Source of the DNA: Acidobacteriota bacterium | GTDB lineage: Bacteria > Acidobacteriota > Terriglobia > Terriglobales > Acidobacteriaceae | Assembly: GCA_021803035.1 (NCBI GenBank) | Contig: JAJZME010000038.1 | Span: 1 to 64,000, forward strand | DNA length: 64,000 bases | Reading direction: 5' to 3' | Shown: piece after piece, positions 42,074 to 50,872 of the stretch | How positions within the stretch are numbered: position 1 is the first letter of the stretch | Layout: each line of letters starts with the position of its first letter | Notes under the pieces: model-generated | Told to the model about the DNA's origin: nothing | What the model saw: the letters and a program-made list of their open reading frames with translations, nothing else | Database searches by the model: none | Position numbers and translations under genes: made by a program

Positions 42074-42712
42074 ATGGGTTACGCCGTTAAAGAGATCTTC
42101 TACACGCTGCAGGGCGAAGGCGCGCAGACGGGGCGGGCCGCGGTCTTCTGCCGGTTCGCGGGGTGCAATCTGTGGTCGGGGCGCGAGGCGGACCGGCAAA
42201 CGGCGATCTGCAAGTTCTGCGACACGGACTTTGCCGACGTGAACGGTCCGGGCGGGGGGCGGTTTGGATCGGCCGGCGAACTGGCCGCGGCAGTTGAAGG
42301 AAAATGGCCAGCCGGCGCGGCTTGCGGCAGACGATTCGTGGTTTGCACCGGCGGCGAGCCGCTGCTGCAACTGGACGCCGCCTTGCTGGAGGCGCTGCAC
42401 AGGTGCGGCTTCGAGATTGCCGTGGAGACCAACGGGACCATCGCCGCGCCGGATGGCGTGGACTGGCTCTGCGTCAGCCCCAAGGCGGGCGCGGAGCTGA
42501 TCCAGAAGGCCGGCGACGAGCTGAAGCTGGTTTATCCGCAGGCCGGCGCTGAGCCGGAAGAGTTTGAGGAGCTGCCATTCCGGCACTTCTTCCTGCAGCC
42601 GATGGACGGGCCCAGCCGGGGCGCCAACACAGAGCTTGCCCTGCGCTATTGCCTGGAACATCCGCGGTGGCGGCTCAGCCTGCAGACGCACAAGATCCTG
42701 GGCATTCCCTGA
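42074..42712 (+). CDS. queE: 7-carboxy-7-deazaguanine synthase QueE
   Basis: 212 residues. QueE is a radical SAM enzyme converting CPH4 to CDG. Its cysteines are in the rarer C-x14-C-x2-C arrangement (Cys31, Cys46, Cys49: CNLWSGREADRQTAICKFCD), known from one QueE subgroup, rather than C-x3-C-x2-C. EIFYTLQGEGAQTGRAAVFC and VVCTGGEPLLQLDAAL follow the family pattern, and PMDGPSRGANTELALRYC is at the C terminus. It lies after queC across a repeat-filled gap; no clear ribosome-binding site precedes the ATG apart from GGAAGCTT in the repeat. Confidence 0.95.
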   Translation: MGYAVKEIFYTLQGEGAQTGRAAVFCRFAGCNLWSGREADRQTAICKFCDTDFADVNGPGGGRFGSAGELAAAVEGKWPAGAACGRRFVVCTGGEPLLQLDAALLEALHRCGFEIAVETNGTIAAPDGVDWLCVSPKAGAELIQKAGDELKLVYPQAGAEPEEFEELPFRHFFLQPMDGPSRGANTELALRYCLEHPRWRLSLQTHKILGIP

Positions 42713-43034
42713 GGCGCGGCCGGCTCCGGCCTTTGCGATCCGCGGCCCCAGTGCCAGGCCCGCTCCGTGACCGGGAACACATCGGCGCGTCCCGGTGTCT
42801 AAGACAATAGAGTGCACGGGGTACATTGTTCTTGTAGAATTACCCGTCTCCCGCGCACTCCATGGCAGCAGCGGTTTCCCGGTGGCGACTTTTGGGATTG
42901 CCGGGAGAGTGGCCGCATTGAAAAACAGGGGCAATTGGCGTCCGGCGGCAACGCTGGCGGAATTTTCAACAGATGCCAAAAGTACCCCGGTTGCGGTAAG
43001 GTGGGAGCACATTGTGTTGCAGGCGGACCTCACC
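42713..43034. other. queE to ECF sigma gap
   Basis: 322 nt, no gene recognised. It must contain the promoter of the sigma/anti-sigma operon. A TTGTTC and TAGAAT pair (42826-42840) is too closely spaced for a normal promoter, and I see no clear ECF box. Confidence 0.4.
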
Positions 43035-43709
43035 ATGGGCAATGTTGCCAGCGCGCTTACGCTCCAAACCGAAGAGGCGGCTCTGATCGAGGAACTGAAA
43101 GCCGGCTCCGAGGAGGCGTTTGCGTGGTTAATTACGCGTTATCATCAGCCGATTTATTCTCTGTTGGCGCGCACTGTTCACGACCGCGCCGATGCTGCCG
43201 ATCTCACTCAGGATGTATTTGTCAAGGTTTTCAGAAAGATAGGAAGCTTTCACGGCGAATCCTCCCTGCGTACGTGGATTTACAGGATCGCCCTGCACGA
43301 GGCGTCGAATCAGCGGCGCTGGTGGGTAAGACACAAGCAGCAGGAAGTCCCTATTGAGCAGGAAGTTATGGAATCCGAGTCGAGCTCCTCGGTGCGCCTG
43401 AAGGATATGCTGGTTGATCCCACCGAATCGCCGCTCGACGTGGCCGAGCGGGAAGAGAGCCGGGAACGGGTTGAACGGGCGCTGCAGGCAGTTCCGGAGC
43501 CATTTCGGACCACGCTTATCCTGCGCGACATCGAAGGCTTCGTCTACGAGGAAGTGGCGGAGATACAAGGGGTGAGCCTGGGAACGGTGAAATCAAGGCT
43601 GGTGCGTGGGCGCTCCTGTTTGCGGGGGCTTTTGAACGCACCGAAGCCGGGCGTGTATCCGGCGAAGCCGGCAGGAATCGGAATGCCCCTGGGAGAGGAG
43701 GCGCGATGA
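43035..43709 (+). CDS. ECF-type RNA polymerase sigma factor
   Basis: 224 residues. Region 2 is ELKAGSEEAFAWLITRYHQP, then DAADLTQDVFVKVFRKIGSF and TWIYRIALHEASNQRRWW. Region 4 is ALQAVPEPFRTTLILRDIEG, FVYEEVAEIQGVSLGTVKSR and LVRGRSCLRGLL. The 45 residues between regions 2 and 4 are acidic. It resembles RpoE-like group members. ATG 43035 is the start that matches family length; an upstream GTG at 42795 would add 80 residues of poor quality. The stop overlaps the anti-sigma gene by four bases. Confidence 0.9.
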   Translation: MGNVASALTLQTEEAALIEELKAGSEEAFAWLITRYHQPIYSLLARTVHDRADAADLTQDVFVKVFRKIGSFHGESSLRTWIYRIALHEASNQRRWWVRHKQQEVPIEQEVMESESSSSVRLKDMLVDPTESPLDVAEREESRERVERALQAVPEPFRTTLILRDIEGFVYEEVAEIQGVSLGTVKSRLVRGRSCLRGLLNAPKPGVYPAKPAGIGMPLGEEAR

Positions 43710-44389
43710 TGGTCTGCAGTGCGGTGCAAGAGAAATTTACCGACTATCTGGATGGCCGATTGAACGGGATGGAGATGCAGAACATCTCCGCACATCTGGA
43801 TGGTTGCAGAGCATGCGCCCGCGAGTGGGATGCGCTGTGCGGCGTACAGACCTCGCTCGCCGAACTCGGCCCCGTGCCGGAGCCGAATGATCTCCTGTTG
43901 AGGATTCGCATTGCAGTGAGCCGGCAACACGCGCGGACGCGGCAGAAGCGGTTTGAAGCCTTGACATTGGCATGGAAGAACACGATAGGCCCGTTCCTGC
44001 TACAGGCGTCGGCGGGATTTGCGAGCGCGGTGTTGCTGCTGGGAACGGTTGCCGTGATGGTGAGCATGTTTGCGCAGCCGCAGCCTGTGATGGCCAGCAA
44101 TGACGTGCCGCTGGGAGTGGCTTCGGCGCCACGGCTGATGTACCTGTCAACCGGCGTAGGCTCGGACAATATCGGCGTCGCCTCGAACCCGGTGGTGGTC
44201 GAGGTCTACATCAACGGCGAGGGCCAGGTGTACGACTATCGCATTGTCTCCGGCCCCTCCGACCCGGCGACACGCGTCGAGGTGGAGAATCTGCTGCTGT
44301 TGAGCCGCTTTCAGCCGGCTCGCTATTTCGGCCGTCCGGTGCGTGGTCTGGCGGTACTGTCGTTTTCGGGCGTTTCTGTGCGCGGATAA
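43706..44389 (+). CDS. anti-sigma factor with zinc finger and periplasmic TonB-C-like tail
   Basis: 227 residues. The N-terminal ZAS domain has Cys4 and HLDGCRACAREWDAL (His-x3-Cys-x2-Cys). One membrane helix, ASAGFASAVLLLGTVAVMVS, follows. The periplasmic part (residues about 145-227) reads VVVEVYINGEGQVYDYRIVS and later LLSRFQPARYFGRPVRGLAV, the pattern of TonB C-terminal-like domains (V-x-G-x-V...RFxPA...GxPV). Overlap with the sigma gene by ATGA makes the pair coupled. It should hold the ECF sigma inactive at the membrane; the TonB-like tail may sense an envelope signal. Confidence 0.75.
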   Translation: MMVCSAVQEKFTDYLDGRLNGMEMQNISAHLDGCRACAREWDALCGVQTSLAELGPVPEPNDLLLRIRIAVSRQHARTRQKRFEALTLAWKNTIGPFLLQASAGFASAVLLLGTVAVMVSMFAQPQPVMASNDVPLGVASAPRLMYLSTGVGSDNIGVASNPVVVEVYINGEGQVYDYRIVSGPSDPATRVEVENLLLLSRFQPARYFGRPVRGLAVLSFSGVSVRG

Positions 44390-44612
44390 GGATGTTAAGG
44401 GCTTAGAGATGCCGGGCGCAGGGACAGGAAGAGCCCGGCAACCGCAACTTGCGCTCTGAACTCGCAGGCCTCGGCGGGCGCAATGCCAGAAATCCGCAAC
44501 TTGAAGAGAAAACCTCCATCCGAATGGACTGCGGTCCGCGTCCCGGGAGCTACGGTTCGTCCCGTTTGACCCGGTGAGCGCGTCTAGCTAGACTTGCAGG
44601 CAGGGATTCTCC

Positions 44613-46454
44613 ATGAAGTTGTGCACAATCCGACCGGTCGCGGCATTTTCGGTTGCAGTTCTCTGCCTGTGGGCCGGTCTGGCGACCGCCAAGGCGTATG
44701 CTCAATACTCTGACAGCAGCACGTCGCAGGGTCATAGCTCATCCTCAACTTCTCCTTCAATTTCCGTTCACGCTCCGCCGCCTCCGCACAATTATGAGGC
44801 GGAGAGAACACCTTCGCTGGTCAACCCGGCCGGCCCCACGATCTCGCTGATCAGCGCCGAGCCAGTGTTCTACATAGCCTCGGCTTTGAACGCGTGCGGT
44901 TACGATGAAGGCCTCAACGCGAGCGACCCCATCCGTACATGGGTCCGGGGAAAGATCGATCAGGCGCTGGTGGCCAGCTCAACGGCTCGCGCGGCGCGGC
45001 AGAAGATGTGCCTGTTCATCGATCAGCACGATACGACCGGCACCAACCAGGATGTTGCGCAGTACATTTCGCTCTCCCTCTACCTGAACCAGCCGCCGAT
45101 TCTGGGGCTCACGGTCCCCAAAAAGGACCTGCCGCCTGACGCGGTGCGGGTGCTTGGGATTGTGCCCTTGATCAAGCAGTTTGCGGCGGCCGTGGACCTG
45201 AACGGCATCTGGCTGGTCGCGCGCAGCACCTACGATCATGAAGTAGATATCCTGCACAATCCCGTATCGCAGATGATCGTGCAGACGGATTCGTATCTGA
45301 AAATGCCGGCCGAGGCCTACACGGGGCGGCGCTTCATCGTGGTGGTCGAGCCGATGCTTTCACCGAACGTGGTGAATGCGCGCATTTACGGGCTGGACTA
45401 CGTGGTGGTGGTTTCGCCGCGCAACGGCACGATTCCCATGCACGATGTGCGCCACACGTACCTGCATTACGTCATCGACCCGTTGCTTTTGTCCCGCTAT
45501 AACTCGGTGACGCTGGTTCAGCCGGTTCTCAACGCCCTCCAGAATGCTCCGCTCAGCTATCAAATGCGCACCAATCCGATGCTTTTTACGGTCGAATGCC
45601 TGATCAAGGCCATTGAAGCGCGCACCATGAAGCCCGACATTCCGGTTTACAGGATCCCGCCCGGGGTCAACCGGTCGCACATGGCGCCTTACGAGCGCAA
45701 GCTGAAGCTTTACCGCAAGGCTGTGAAGCAGGCCAAGCTGGACCAGGTGAAGCAGTACATGGCGGATGGCTTTGTGCTGACGCGCTATTTTTACCAGCAG
45801 TTGATTGAGTTTGAAAAGACTCCGGCCAGCCTGTCCAGCGTCATCGGCGAAATGGTCTACGGCATGGATGTAAGTCAGCAGGTGCATGTCGCGCGCACAA
45901 CGGTGTTCAACCAGGCCCCCCACCAGGACATTCTGCAGCGGTCCACGCAGCCGAAGCTGACCGGGTTGAATCTGGCCGAGTCCAAGCTGGCGGCCGGGGA
46001 TACGGCCGCAGCCAGCGCCATTGCCGACGCGGTGATTGCGGCAGGAGCCGGCAAGCCGGATGCCGCCGCGGCCACCGGACATGCCTATTTCATTCTGGCC
46101 CGGGTGGCGCTGATGACCGGCCATCCCCATCAGGCGTTCGCGGACTTCCATGAGACCATTGCCAACAGCAAAGACCCGCGCATGGTGTCCTGGTCGCACA
46201 TTTTCATGGGGCGGATGCTGGATCTGGAGTGCAAGCGCAGTGAGGCCGTGGCTCAGTACAAGGCGGCGATGGTGACCCGCGACGGCCGGCTGGACACGCT
46301 GGAGGCCGCCGAAGAAGGCGAAAAAGCGCCTTATACGGTGAACGGCCATGGTTGCGCGGCAACGGCCGAAGGCGGCGCACCCGCACCGGCCAAGCCAGCG
46401 CCGGCCGCGGCGGCGAATTCGAACGTGCAGGATCCGGCACCCAAGCAACAATGA
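44613..46454 (+). CDS. exported hypothetical protein with C-terminal TPR-like helices
   Basis: 613 residues. A signal peptide (VAAFSVAVLCLWAGLATAKA) is followed by a Ser/Pro-rich segment (TSQGHSSSSTSPSISVHAPP). A domain of about 400 residues with LSLYLNQPPILGLTVPKKDL, FIVVVEPMLSPNVVNARIYG and VRHTYLHYVIDPLLLSRYNS does not match a family I recognise. Residues about 475-580 form two or three TPR-like helical pairs (AAAATGHAYFILARVALMTG, HPHQAFADFHETIANSKDPR, FMGRMLDLECKRSEAVAQYK). The tail is Ala/Pro-rich. It overlaps rnc by four bases, so it is linked to rnc-lepB expression. Confidence 0.7.
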   Translation: MKLCTIRPVAAFSVAVLCLWAGLATAKAYAQYSDSSTSQGHSSSSTSPSISVHAPPPPHNYEAERTPSLVNPAGPTISLISAEPVFYIASALNACGYDEGLNASDPIRTWVRGKIDQALVASSTARAARQKMCLFIDQHDTTGTNQDVAQYISLSLYLNQPPILGLTVPKKDLPPDAVRVLGIVPLIKQFAAAVDLNGIWLVARSTYDHEVDILHNPVSQMIVQTDSYLKMPAEAYTGRRFIVVVEPMLSPNVVNARIYGLDYVVVVSPRNGTIPMHDVRHTYLHYVIDPLLLSRYNSVTLVQPVLNALQNAPLSYQMRTNPMLFTVECLIKAIEARTMKPDIPVYRIPPGVNRSHMAPYERKLKLYRKAVKQAKLDQVKQYMADGFVLTRYFYQQLIEFEKTPASLSSVIGEMVYGMDVSQQVHVARTTVFNQAPHQDILQRSTQPKLTGLNLAESKLAAGDTAAASAIADAVIAAGAGKPDAAAATGHAYFILARVALMTGHPHQAFADFHETIANSKDPRMVSWSHIFMGRMLDLECKRSEAVAQYKAAMVTRDGRLDTLEAAEEGEKAPYTVNGHGCAATAEGGAPAPAKPAPAAAANSNVQDPAPKQQ

Positions 46455-47383
46455 CAAGGGCACAACCCGCGTCGCCGCGCTGCCGCGCCGCGTCTAATCG
46501 AGAAGCAACGGGGAAGTCGTTCGTTGCGGAAGTCTCCGCTGAGGCGCCGTACGAGGCAGCGCACGGCGGATCGATCGAGGCGCAGGTGAAGAGGGATCTA
46601 GCCGAACTGGAAGTTGCGCTCGGACATGTGTTTACGTGCCCGGAGCTGCTGGTGCGCGCACTGACGCACCGCTCGCTGGCGCAGGAAAATGCGATCCGGG
46701 ACGGCAGGCCGGCTGTGGGAGACAACGAGCGGCTGGAGTTTCTTGGCGATGCAGTGCTGGGGCTGGTGGTGGCGGAAGCCCTGTATGCGGCGCATCCCGA
46801 CTGGAGCGAGGGCGAACTGACGCGGGTACGCGCCAAGTTGGTCAGCAGACAGCACATGGCGGCCGTGGCCGCGGCCGTAGGACTGGGCAGTCATCTGCGC
46901 CTGAGCCGGGGCGAAGAACGAGGTGGTTTGCGCCAGAAGGGTACCATCCTCTCCAATGCCATGGAAGCGGTAATTGGGGCGCTGTTTGTGGACGGGGGAC
47001 TGGAGCCGGCGCGGGCGTTTGTGAGCCGGTGCGTGATGGGCGCGGCGGCCGATCTCCTGGCCGAGGAGCTGCGCACCGGAGACGCGCTGGGCAACTATAA
47101 GTCGGCGCTGCAGGAGCACCTGCAGGCCACCAGGGCCGGCATGCCGGTTTACCGGGTGCGGAGCGAAAGCGGACCTGACCACCACAAGAAATTTGTCGTC
47201 GAAGTGCGGCTGAAAGGAGCCGCAGAGCCGGGTGTGGCGCTGGCGCGGGGAACGGGCAGCACCAAGAAGCGGGCGGAGCAGGATGCGGCCCGGCGCGCTC
47301 TGGAGCAAATGAAATCCACCGGCGACGGGATGGCCATCGGAGCTGGGAGCGGCGGCGAAGGGGAAGAGCAGGCGGCATCATGA
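46451..47383 (+). CDS. rnc: ribonuclease III
   Basis: 310 residues. The catalytic motif NERLEFLGDAVLGLVVAEAL (Glu96, Asp100) and the later NAMEAVIGALFVDGG form the RNase III domain; the C-terminal dsRNA-binding domain has NYKSALQEHLQAT and TKKRAEQDAARRALEQM. There is a 45-residue N-terminal extension and a Gly/Glu-rich tail compared with E. coli. ATG 46451 overlaps the upstream stop by ATGA, and the lepB gene overlaps the end, so the order rnc-lepB resembles the lepB-rnc operon of other bacteria. Confidence 0.95.
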   Translation: MTRAQPASPRCRAASNREATGKSFVAEVSAEAPYEAAHGGSIEAQVKRDLAELEVALGHVFTCPELLVRALTHRSLAQENAIRDGRPAVGDNERLEFLGDAVLGLVVAEALYAAHPDWSEGELTRVRAKLVSRQHMAAVAAAVGLGSHLRLSRGEERGGLRQKGTILSNAMEAVIGALFVDGGLEPARAFVSRCVMGAAADLLAEELRTGDALGNYKSALQEHLQATRAGMPVYRVRSESGPDHHKKFVVEVRLKGAAEPGVALARGTGSTKKRAEQDAARRALEQMKSTGDGMAIGAGSGGEGEEQAAS

Positions 47384-48162
47384 AGTGTCCCGGCGGACTT
47401 TCCTGCGCGGTGGAGCGAAGATGGCCGGGACTGATGGAGCAGTTGCCGACCATCCCGGAGGCCGGCGCGTCGCTGCTGCGCACCATCGTGGTGGCCTTGT
47501 TTGTCCTGACCTTTATCGTGGAACCCTTCCTGATTCCATCCGGAAGCATGGAGCCAACGCTGCTGGTGGGTGATTTTCTGCTGGCAAACCGGCAGGTGTT
47601 TGCGCCATCCGGTCCTCTGGGCCGGCTCATCCTGCCTTACGGCAAGGTGCAGCGCGGCGACATCGTGGTTTTCTATCATCCAAAGCCGGCCCTGCTGGTC
47701 AAGCGCGTGGTGGGCGTTCCCGGCGATCGCCTGCGCCTTGTGCATGGGCATGTATGGATCAACGGCAAGCCGGTCTATGAGCCGTATGCGCGCTTTCGGC
47801 CGTCGGTGCCAGACGCCTATCGAGACAACTTTCCCTGGAAGGTGTACGCCGATCCCGAGATCAACCCGGACTGGTGGCGGCAGATGCGGCGGCTGACGCA
47901 CAACGGACAACTGACGATTCCCGCCGGCGAATATTTCGTACTGGGCGACAACCGGAACCATAGCGACGACTCCCGCTTCTGGGGCTTTGTGCCGCGGCGC
48001 GCCATTCTGGCCAAGCCGCTTGTCATCTACTTCTCGCTTAACGAAACCGCGAGCAAAGGCAGGCGGGAAGGCGCGAATGATAGACTCACAAAGAAGCAGG
48101 GTTTTGTAGCGAATTTGACGGGATTTGCGCGCTGGAACCGTATTTTTCGCGTGGTGCACTGA
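47380..48162 (+). CDS. lepB: signal peptidase I, first copy
   Basis: 260 residues. A single hydrophobic anchor (LLRTIVVALFVLTFIVEPFL) precedes the catalytic serine motif IPSGSMEPTLLVGDFLLANR (Ser56); the general base is Lys108 in LLVKRVVGVPGDRL, and YFVLGDNRNHSDDSRFWGFV is box E. It removes signal peptides from exported proteins. It overlaps rnc by four bases. The C terminus adds about 40 basic residues after box E. Confidence 0.95.
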   Translation: MKCPGGLSCAVERRWPGLMEQLPTIPEAGASLLRTIVVALFVLTFIVEPFLIPSGSMEPTLLVGDFLLANRQVFAPSGPLGRLILPYGKVQRGDIVVFYHPKPALLVKRVVGVPGDRLRLVHGHVWINGKPVYEPYARFRPSVPDAYRDNFPWKVYADPEINPDWWRQMRRLTHNGQLTIPAGEYFVLGDNRNHSDDSRFWGFVPRRAILAKPLVIYFSLNETASKGRREGANDRLTKKQGFVANLTGFARWNRIFRVVH

Positions 48163-48204
48163 TTTGCCCGGCAGCCGGTCGCCGGCAGCCGACCATCTCC
48201 CCCG

Positions 48205-49041
48205 ATGAGCGATAGGATGACAAAGAAGAAAACGCGGCCAGCCAAAGTACCGCCTCCGGCCGAGTCCGGCGCAGCTCAGGAAAGAGTGGAAGAAACGCCT
48301 TTTGAGGCGATCGCCAGCATTTGCTCGGTGCTGGCCGTGCTGCTGTTTATTCAGACCTTTATCGCGCAGAATTTTGTCATTCCGTCGGGCTCGATGGAGC
48401 CTACGCTGCTGATTGGCGACCATCTGGTGGTGGACCGCATCACGCTGGCGCCGCCGGCGAAATGGATCGAGCCGCTTGTGTACTACAGGCAGCCGCGCCG
48501 CGGCGACGTGGTGGTCTTTATCAAGCCGGTGCCGGATCTGGTGAGCGGCAAGATGCAGTATCTCTATCTGGTCAAGCGGCTCATCGGCTTGCCGGGCGAT
48601 CACATTCACCTGCAGGACGGAACGGTTTATATCAACGGGGTGGCGCAGCCGCAGGGGCATGCCCGGCCGACGACGCCGGAGAACTTTGTCCAGTATCTTG
48701 ACGACTTCCCGGCTGTTCCTATGTCGCCGGAGATGGGCGCGACCGAGGCGTGGTCCCTGGCCATGCCCAAGTATGTGAAGAACGGAAATCTCGTGGTGCC
48801 CAAGGGCGACTACTTCATGATGGGCGATAACCGGCACAACAGCCTGGACTCGCGCTACTGGGGCTTTGTGCCCAGGGCCAACATCATCGGGCGCCCGCTG
48901 TTCAACTACTGGTCGTTCAGGACCCCGGGGAATGAGTACAACAAGACCGGCATCGCTGCAAGAGTGGCGTGGACGGGCCACATCTTGCTGCATTTCTTTA
49001 GTGGCACGCGGTGGAAGCGGACGTTCCACGTAATCCACTGA
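48205..49041 (+). CDS. lepB: signal peptidase I, second copy
   Basis: 278 residues. An N-terminal Lys/Pro-rich segment and one anchor (IASICSVLAVLLFIQTFIA) precede Ser63 in VIPSGSMEPTLLIGDHLVVD and Lys124 in LYLVKRLIGLPGDHIHLQ; FMMGDNRHNSLDSRYWGFV is box E. It is a diverged tandem paralogue of the gene at 47380; the region between boxes differs most. Two lep genes in tandem suggest either separate substrate pools or dosage. Confidence 0.94.
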   Translation: MSDRMTKKKTRPAKVPPPAESGAAQERVEETPFEAIASICSVLAVLLFIQTFIAQNFVIPSGSMEPTLLIGDHLVVDRITLAPPAKWIEPLVYYRQPRRGDVVVFIKPVPDLVSGKMQYLYLVKRLIGLPGDHIHLQDGTVYINGVAQPQGHARPTTPENFVQYLDDFPAVPMSPEMGATEAWSLAMPKYVKNGNLVVPKGDYFMMGDNRHNSLDSRYWGFVPRANIIGRPLFNYWSFRTPGNEYNKTGIAARVAWTGHILLHFFSGTRWKRTFHVIH

Positions 49042-49258
49042 TGCATTTTTGAACGCGCCGGCCTGTCAGCAAGTCGCGCAAGGAAACCGGGCAAGGCAAA
49101 GACCGCGGGCAAGGGCTTATCCATCGTTCATTGGCGATCGCGTTGACCTGTAGCTGCGCCCGGTGCATGCGAATCAATGCCAGGGCGTATAAAGAGAGAG
49201 TGCGAATCAAAACTCTAAATGGCTGGCCACTATTATCAGTAAGTGCAAGCGTTTATCC

Positions 49259-50569
49259 ATGCTATATTCACAGCGTATAGGAGTGGGAGTGGTGAAGAAT
49301 CGGCAGGGACGTCTGTGTCTTTGTGGTCTTCAAAAATATGCGGCATTTCACAAGGGTTCGCTTACAGGTGGAATTGCAGTTGTGCTTGCCGTCATGATGT
49401 TGGGATCTCATCTGGCGCGAGCTGTTGTTCATGCGTCGATCGTTGTGGACGCGCATTCCGGTACGGTGATCGAGGCATATAACTCGGAGGTGCCTGTCCA
49501 CCCTGCCTCGCTTGCCAAGCTCATGACGCTCTACATCACGTTTCAGGAGCTGAAAGATGGCAAGCTGAGCCTGAATGAAGAGCTGCCGGTCTCGGCGCAC
49601 GCCGCATCGCAGGAGCCGACCAAGTTATGGCTGCGGCCGGGGAGCAAGGTCTCGGTGCGGTCCTGCATCCTGGGAATTACAACCCGCTCGGCCAATGATG
49701 CCGCTGTTGTGCTGGCGGAAGCCATCGGAGGATCCGAGTCCAGCTTTGCGCAGCGCATGACCGCGACGGCGCATTGGCTGGGCATGACGCACACGACGTT
49801 CAGGAACGCGACCGGGCTTCCCGACCCGCCGGACTGGACGACAGCCCACGACATGGCGAGGCTGGCCATTGCGCTCATCAACGGATTTCCGCAGTACTAT
49901 CACTTTTTCAGCGCGCGAAGCTTTCAATTTCGCGGGCGAACCATCTACACCCTCGACAATCTGCTGTATGAATACCGGGGCGCCGATGGCCTCAAGACGG
50001 GCTACATTACCGCATCGGGCTTCAACCTTGTAACGTCGGCGGTTCGGAACGATCGCAGGCTTGTAGGCGTCGTCTTTGGAGGCCGCACGGCCTGGGTGAC
50101 CAATCATACGATGATGGCCCTCCTCAATCGTGGCTTTGCTTCCGCAAAACCCGCGCCGGAGCAGGCACGAGCCACGCCTCCACCGGCTGTTGCCGCGCCT
50201 CGCCCTGCCGTCGCCGCGCGTCCCAAGCAGGCAATCCGGCTGGTCAGCGCAACAGAGGATCAGTATGCAGGGAACGCCGATAGCCAATCCGGCGTGATCC
50301 AGGTAGGCGGCGACTTTGCAAACCAATGGAGCGTGCGCAGAGTGTTGGGCAGCGCAATTCTCAGCGCGCCGGGCTGGTTGAGTCCAGCCAACGAGCTAGT
50401 GGTGAAGCTCCCGGGCCAGCGTTATCTCGCGCGGTTCTGGCACATGAGCGGAAACGATGCGATGAGGGCCTGCGGTGCGCTCCGCGCCAAAGGGTTTACC
50501 TGCTCGATCATTAGCGGTCCAGCCTCGCCAGATGATGTCGCCCGTATCTCAGGTCTGGAGCGGCCGTAG
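49259..50569 (+). CDS. D-alanyl-D-alanine carboxypeptidase with SPOR-like tail
   Basis: 436 residues. Penicillin-binding active-site motifs are S84-x-x-K87 in ASLAKLMTLY, S144-A-N146 in TRSANDAAVV and K246-T-G248 in LKTGYITASG. A signal-peptide-like hydrophobic segment (GGIAVVLAVMMLGSHLARAV) precedes the catalytic domain. After residue 300 comes an Ala/Pro-rich linker and a C-terminal region of about 90 residues (VIQVGGDFANQWSVRRVLGS, then LPGQRYLARFWHMSGNDAMR) that resembles a SPOR peptidoglycan-binding domain. The start is uncertain: a GTG 11 codons in (49292) has GGAG eight bases upstream. It trims peptidoglycan side chains. Confidence 0.9.
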   Translation: MLYSQRIGVGVVKNRQGRLCLCGLQKYAAFHKGSLTGGIAVVLAVMMLGSHLARAVVHASIVVDAHSGTVIEAYNSEVPVHPASLAKLMTLYITFQELKDGKLSLNEELPVSAHAASQEPTKLWLRPGSKVSVRSCILGITTRSANDAAVVLAEAIGGSESSFAQRMTATAHWLGMTHTTFRNATGLPDPPDWTTAHDMARLAIALINGFPQYYHFFSARSFQFRGRTIYTLDNLLYEYRGADGLKTGYITASGFNLVTSAVRNDRRLVGVVFGGRTAWVTNHTMMALLNRGFASAKPAPEQARATPPPAVAAPRPAVAARPKQAIRLVSATEDQYAGNADSQSGVIQVGGDFANQWSVRRVLGSAILSAPGWLSPANELVVKLPGQRYLARFWHMSGNDAMRACGALRAKGFTCSIISGPASPDDVARISGLERP

Positions 50570-50600
50570 GGAATCAACGGGGACAGATGTTGAAACACCA

Positions 50601-50630
50601 AAGGGCCTGCTGGAACTCCAGCAGGCCCTT
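50601..50630 (+). terminator. intrinsic-type hairpin after the carboxypeptidase gene
   Basis: AAGGGCCTGCTGG, a four-base loop and CCAGCAGGCCCTT form a perfect 13-base stem 31 nt after the stop codon. There is no clear T-run after it on the plus strand. The rest of the gap up to 50872 holds nothing I can name. Confidence 0.75.
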
Positions 50631-50872
50631 GGCGTTGTTGGCGAGCGTAATGTGCCGGGGGCTTGACGTGCGACGCGAGTTGCGCTGAAATCATGGACAC
50701 AATTGACTGTGCATTTCCTGGGGATCCCGTAGTCAGTACCGATCACCTTTCCGGCGGCTGCGCCGTGTCCTGACGCGGTTTGCTGAGAGCCAAAAATTCG
50801 GGCCTTCAAATGACAAGCCGGCCAGGAATGCGGTCCGCGCGCCTGGCATGAGCGGTGCGAAAGGCATCAGGG

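Noticed and set aside
44411..44439. GCCGGGC/GCCCGGC inverted repeat after the anti-sigma gene
   Set aside because: Only seven bases with a 15-base loop and no T-run; too weak to call a terminator.
47149..49038. 629-residue minus-strand frame opposite rnc-lepB-lepB
   Set aside because: His/Arg-rich shadow; all three plus-strand genes have intact catalytic motifs.
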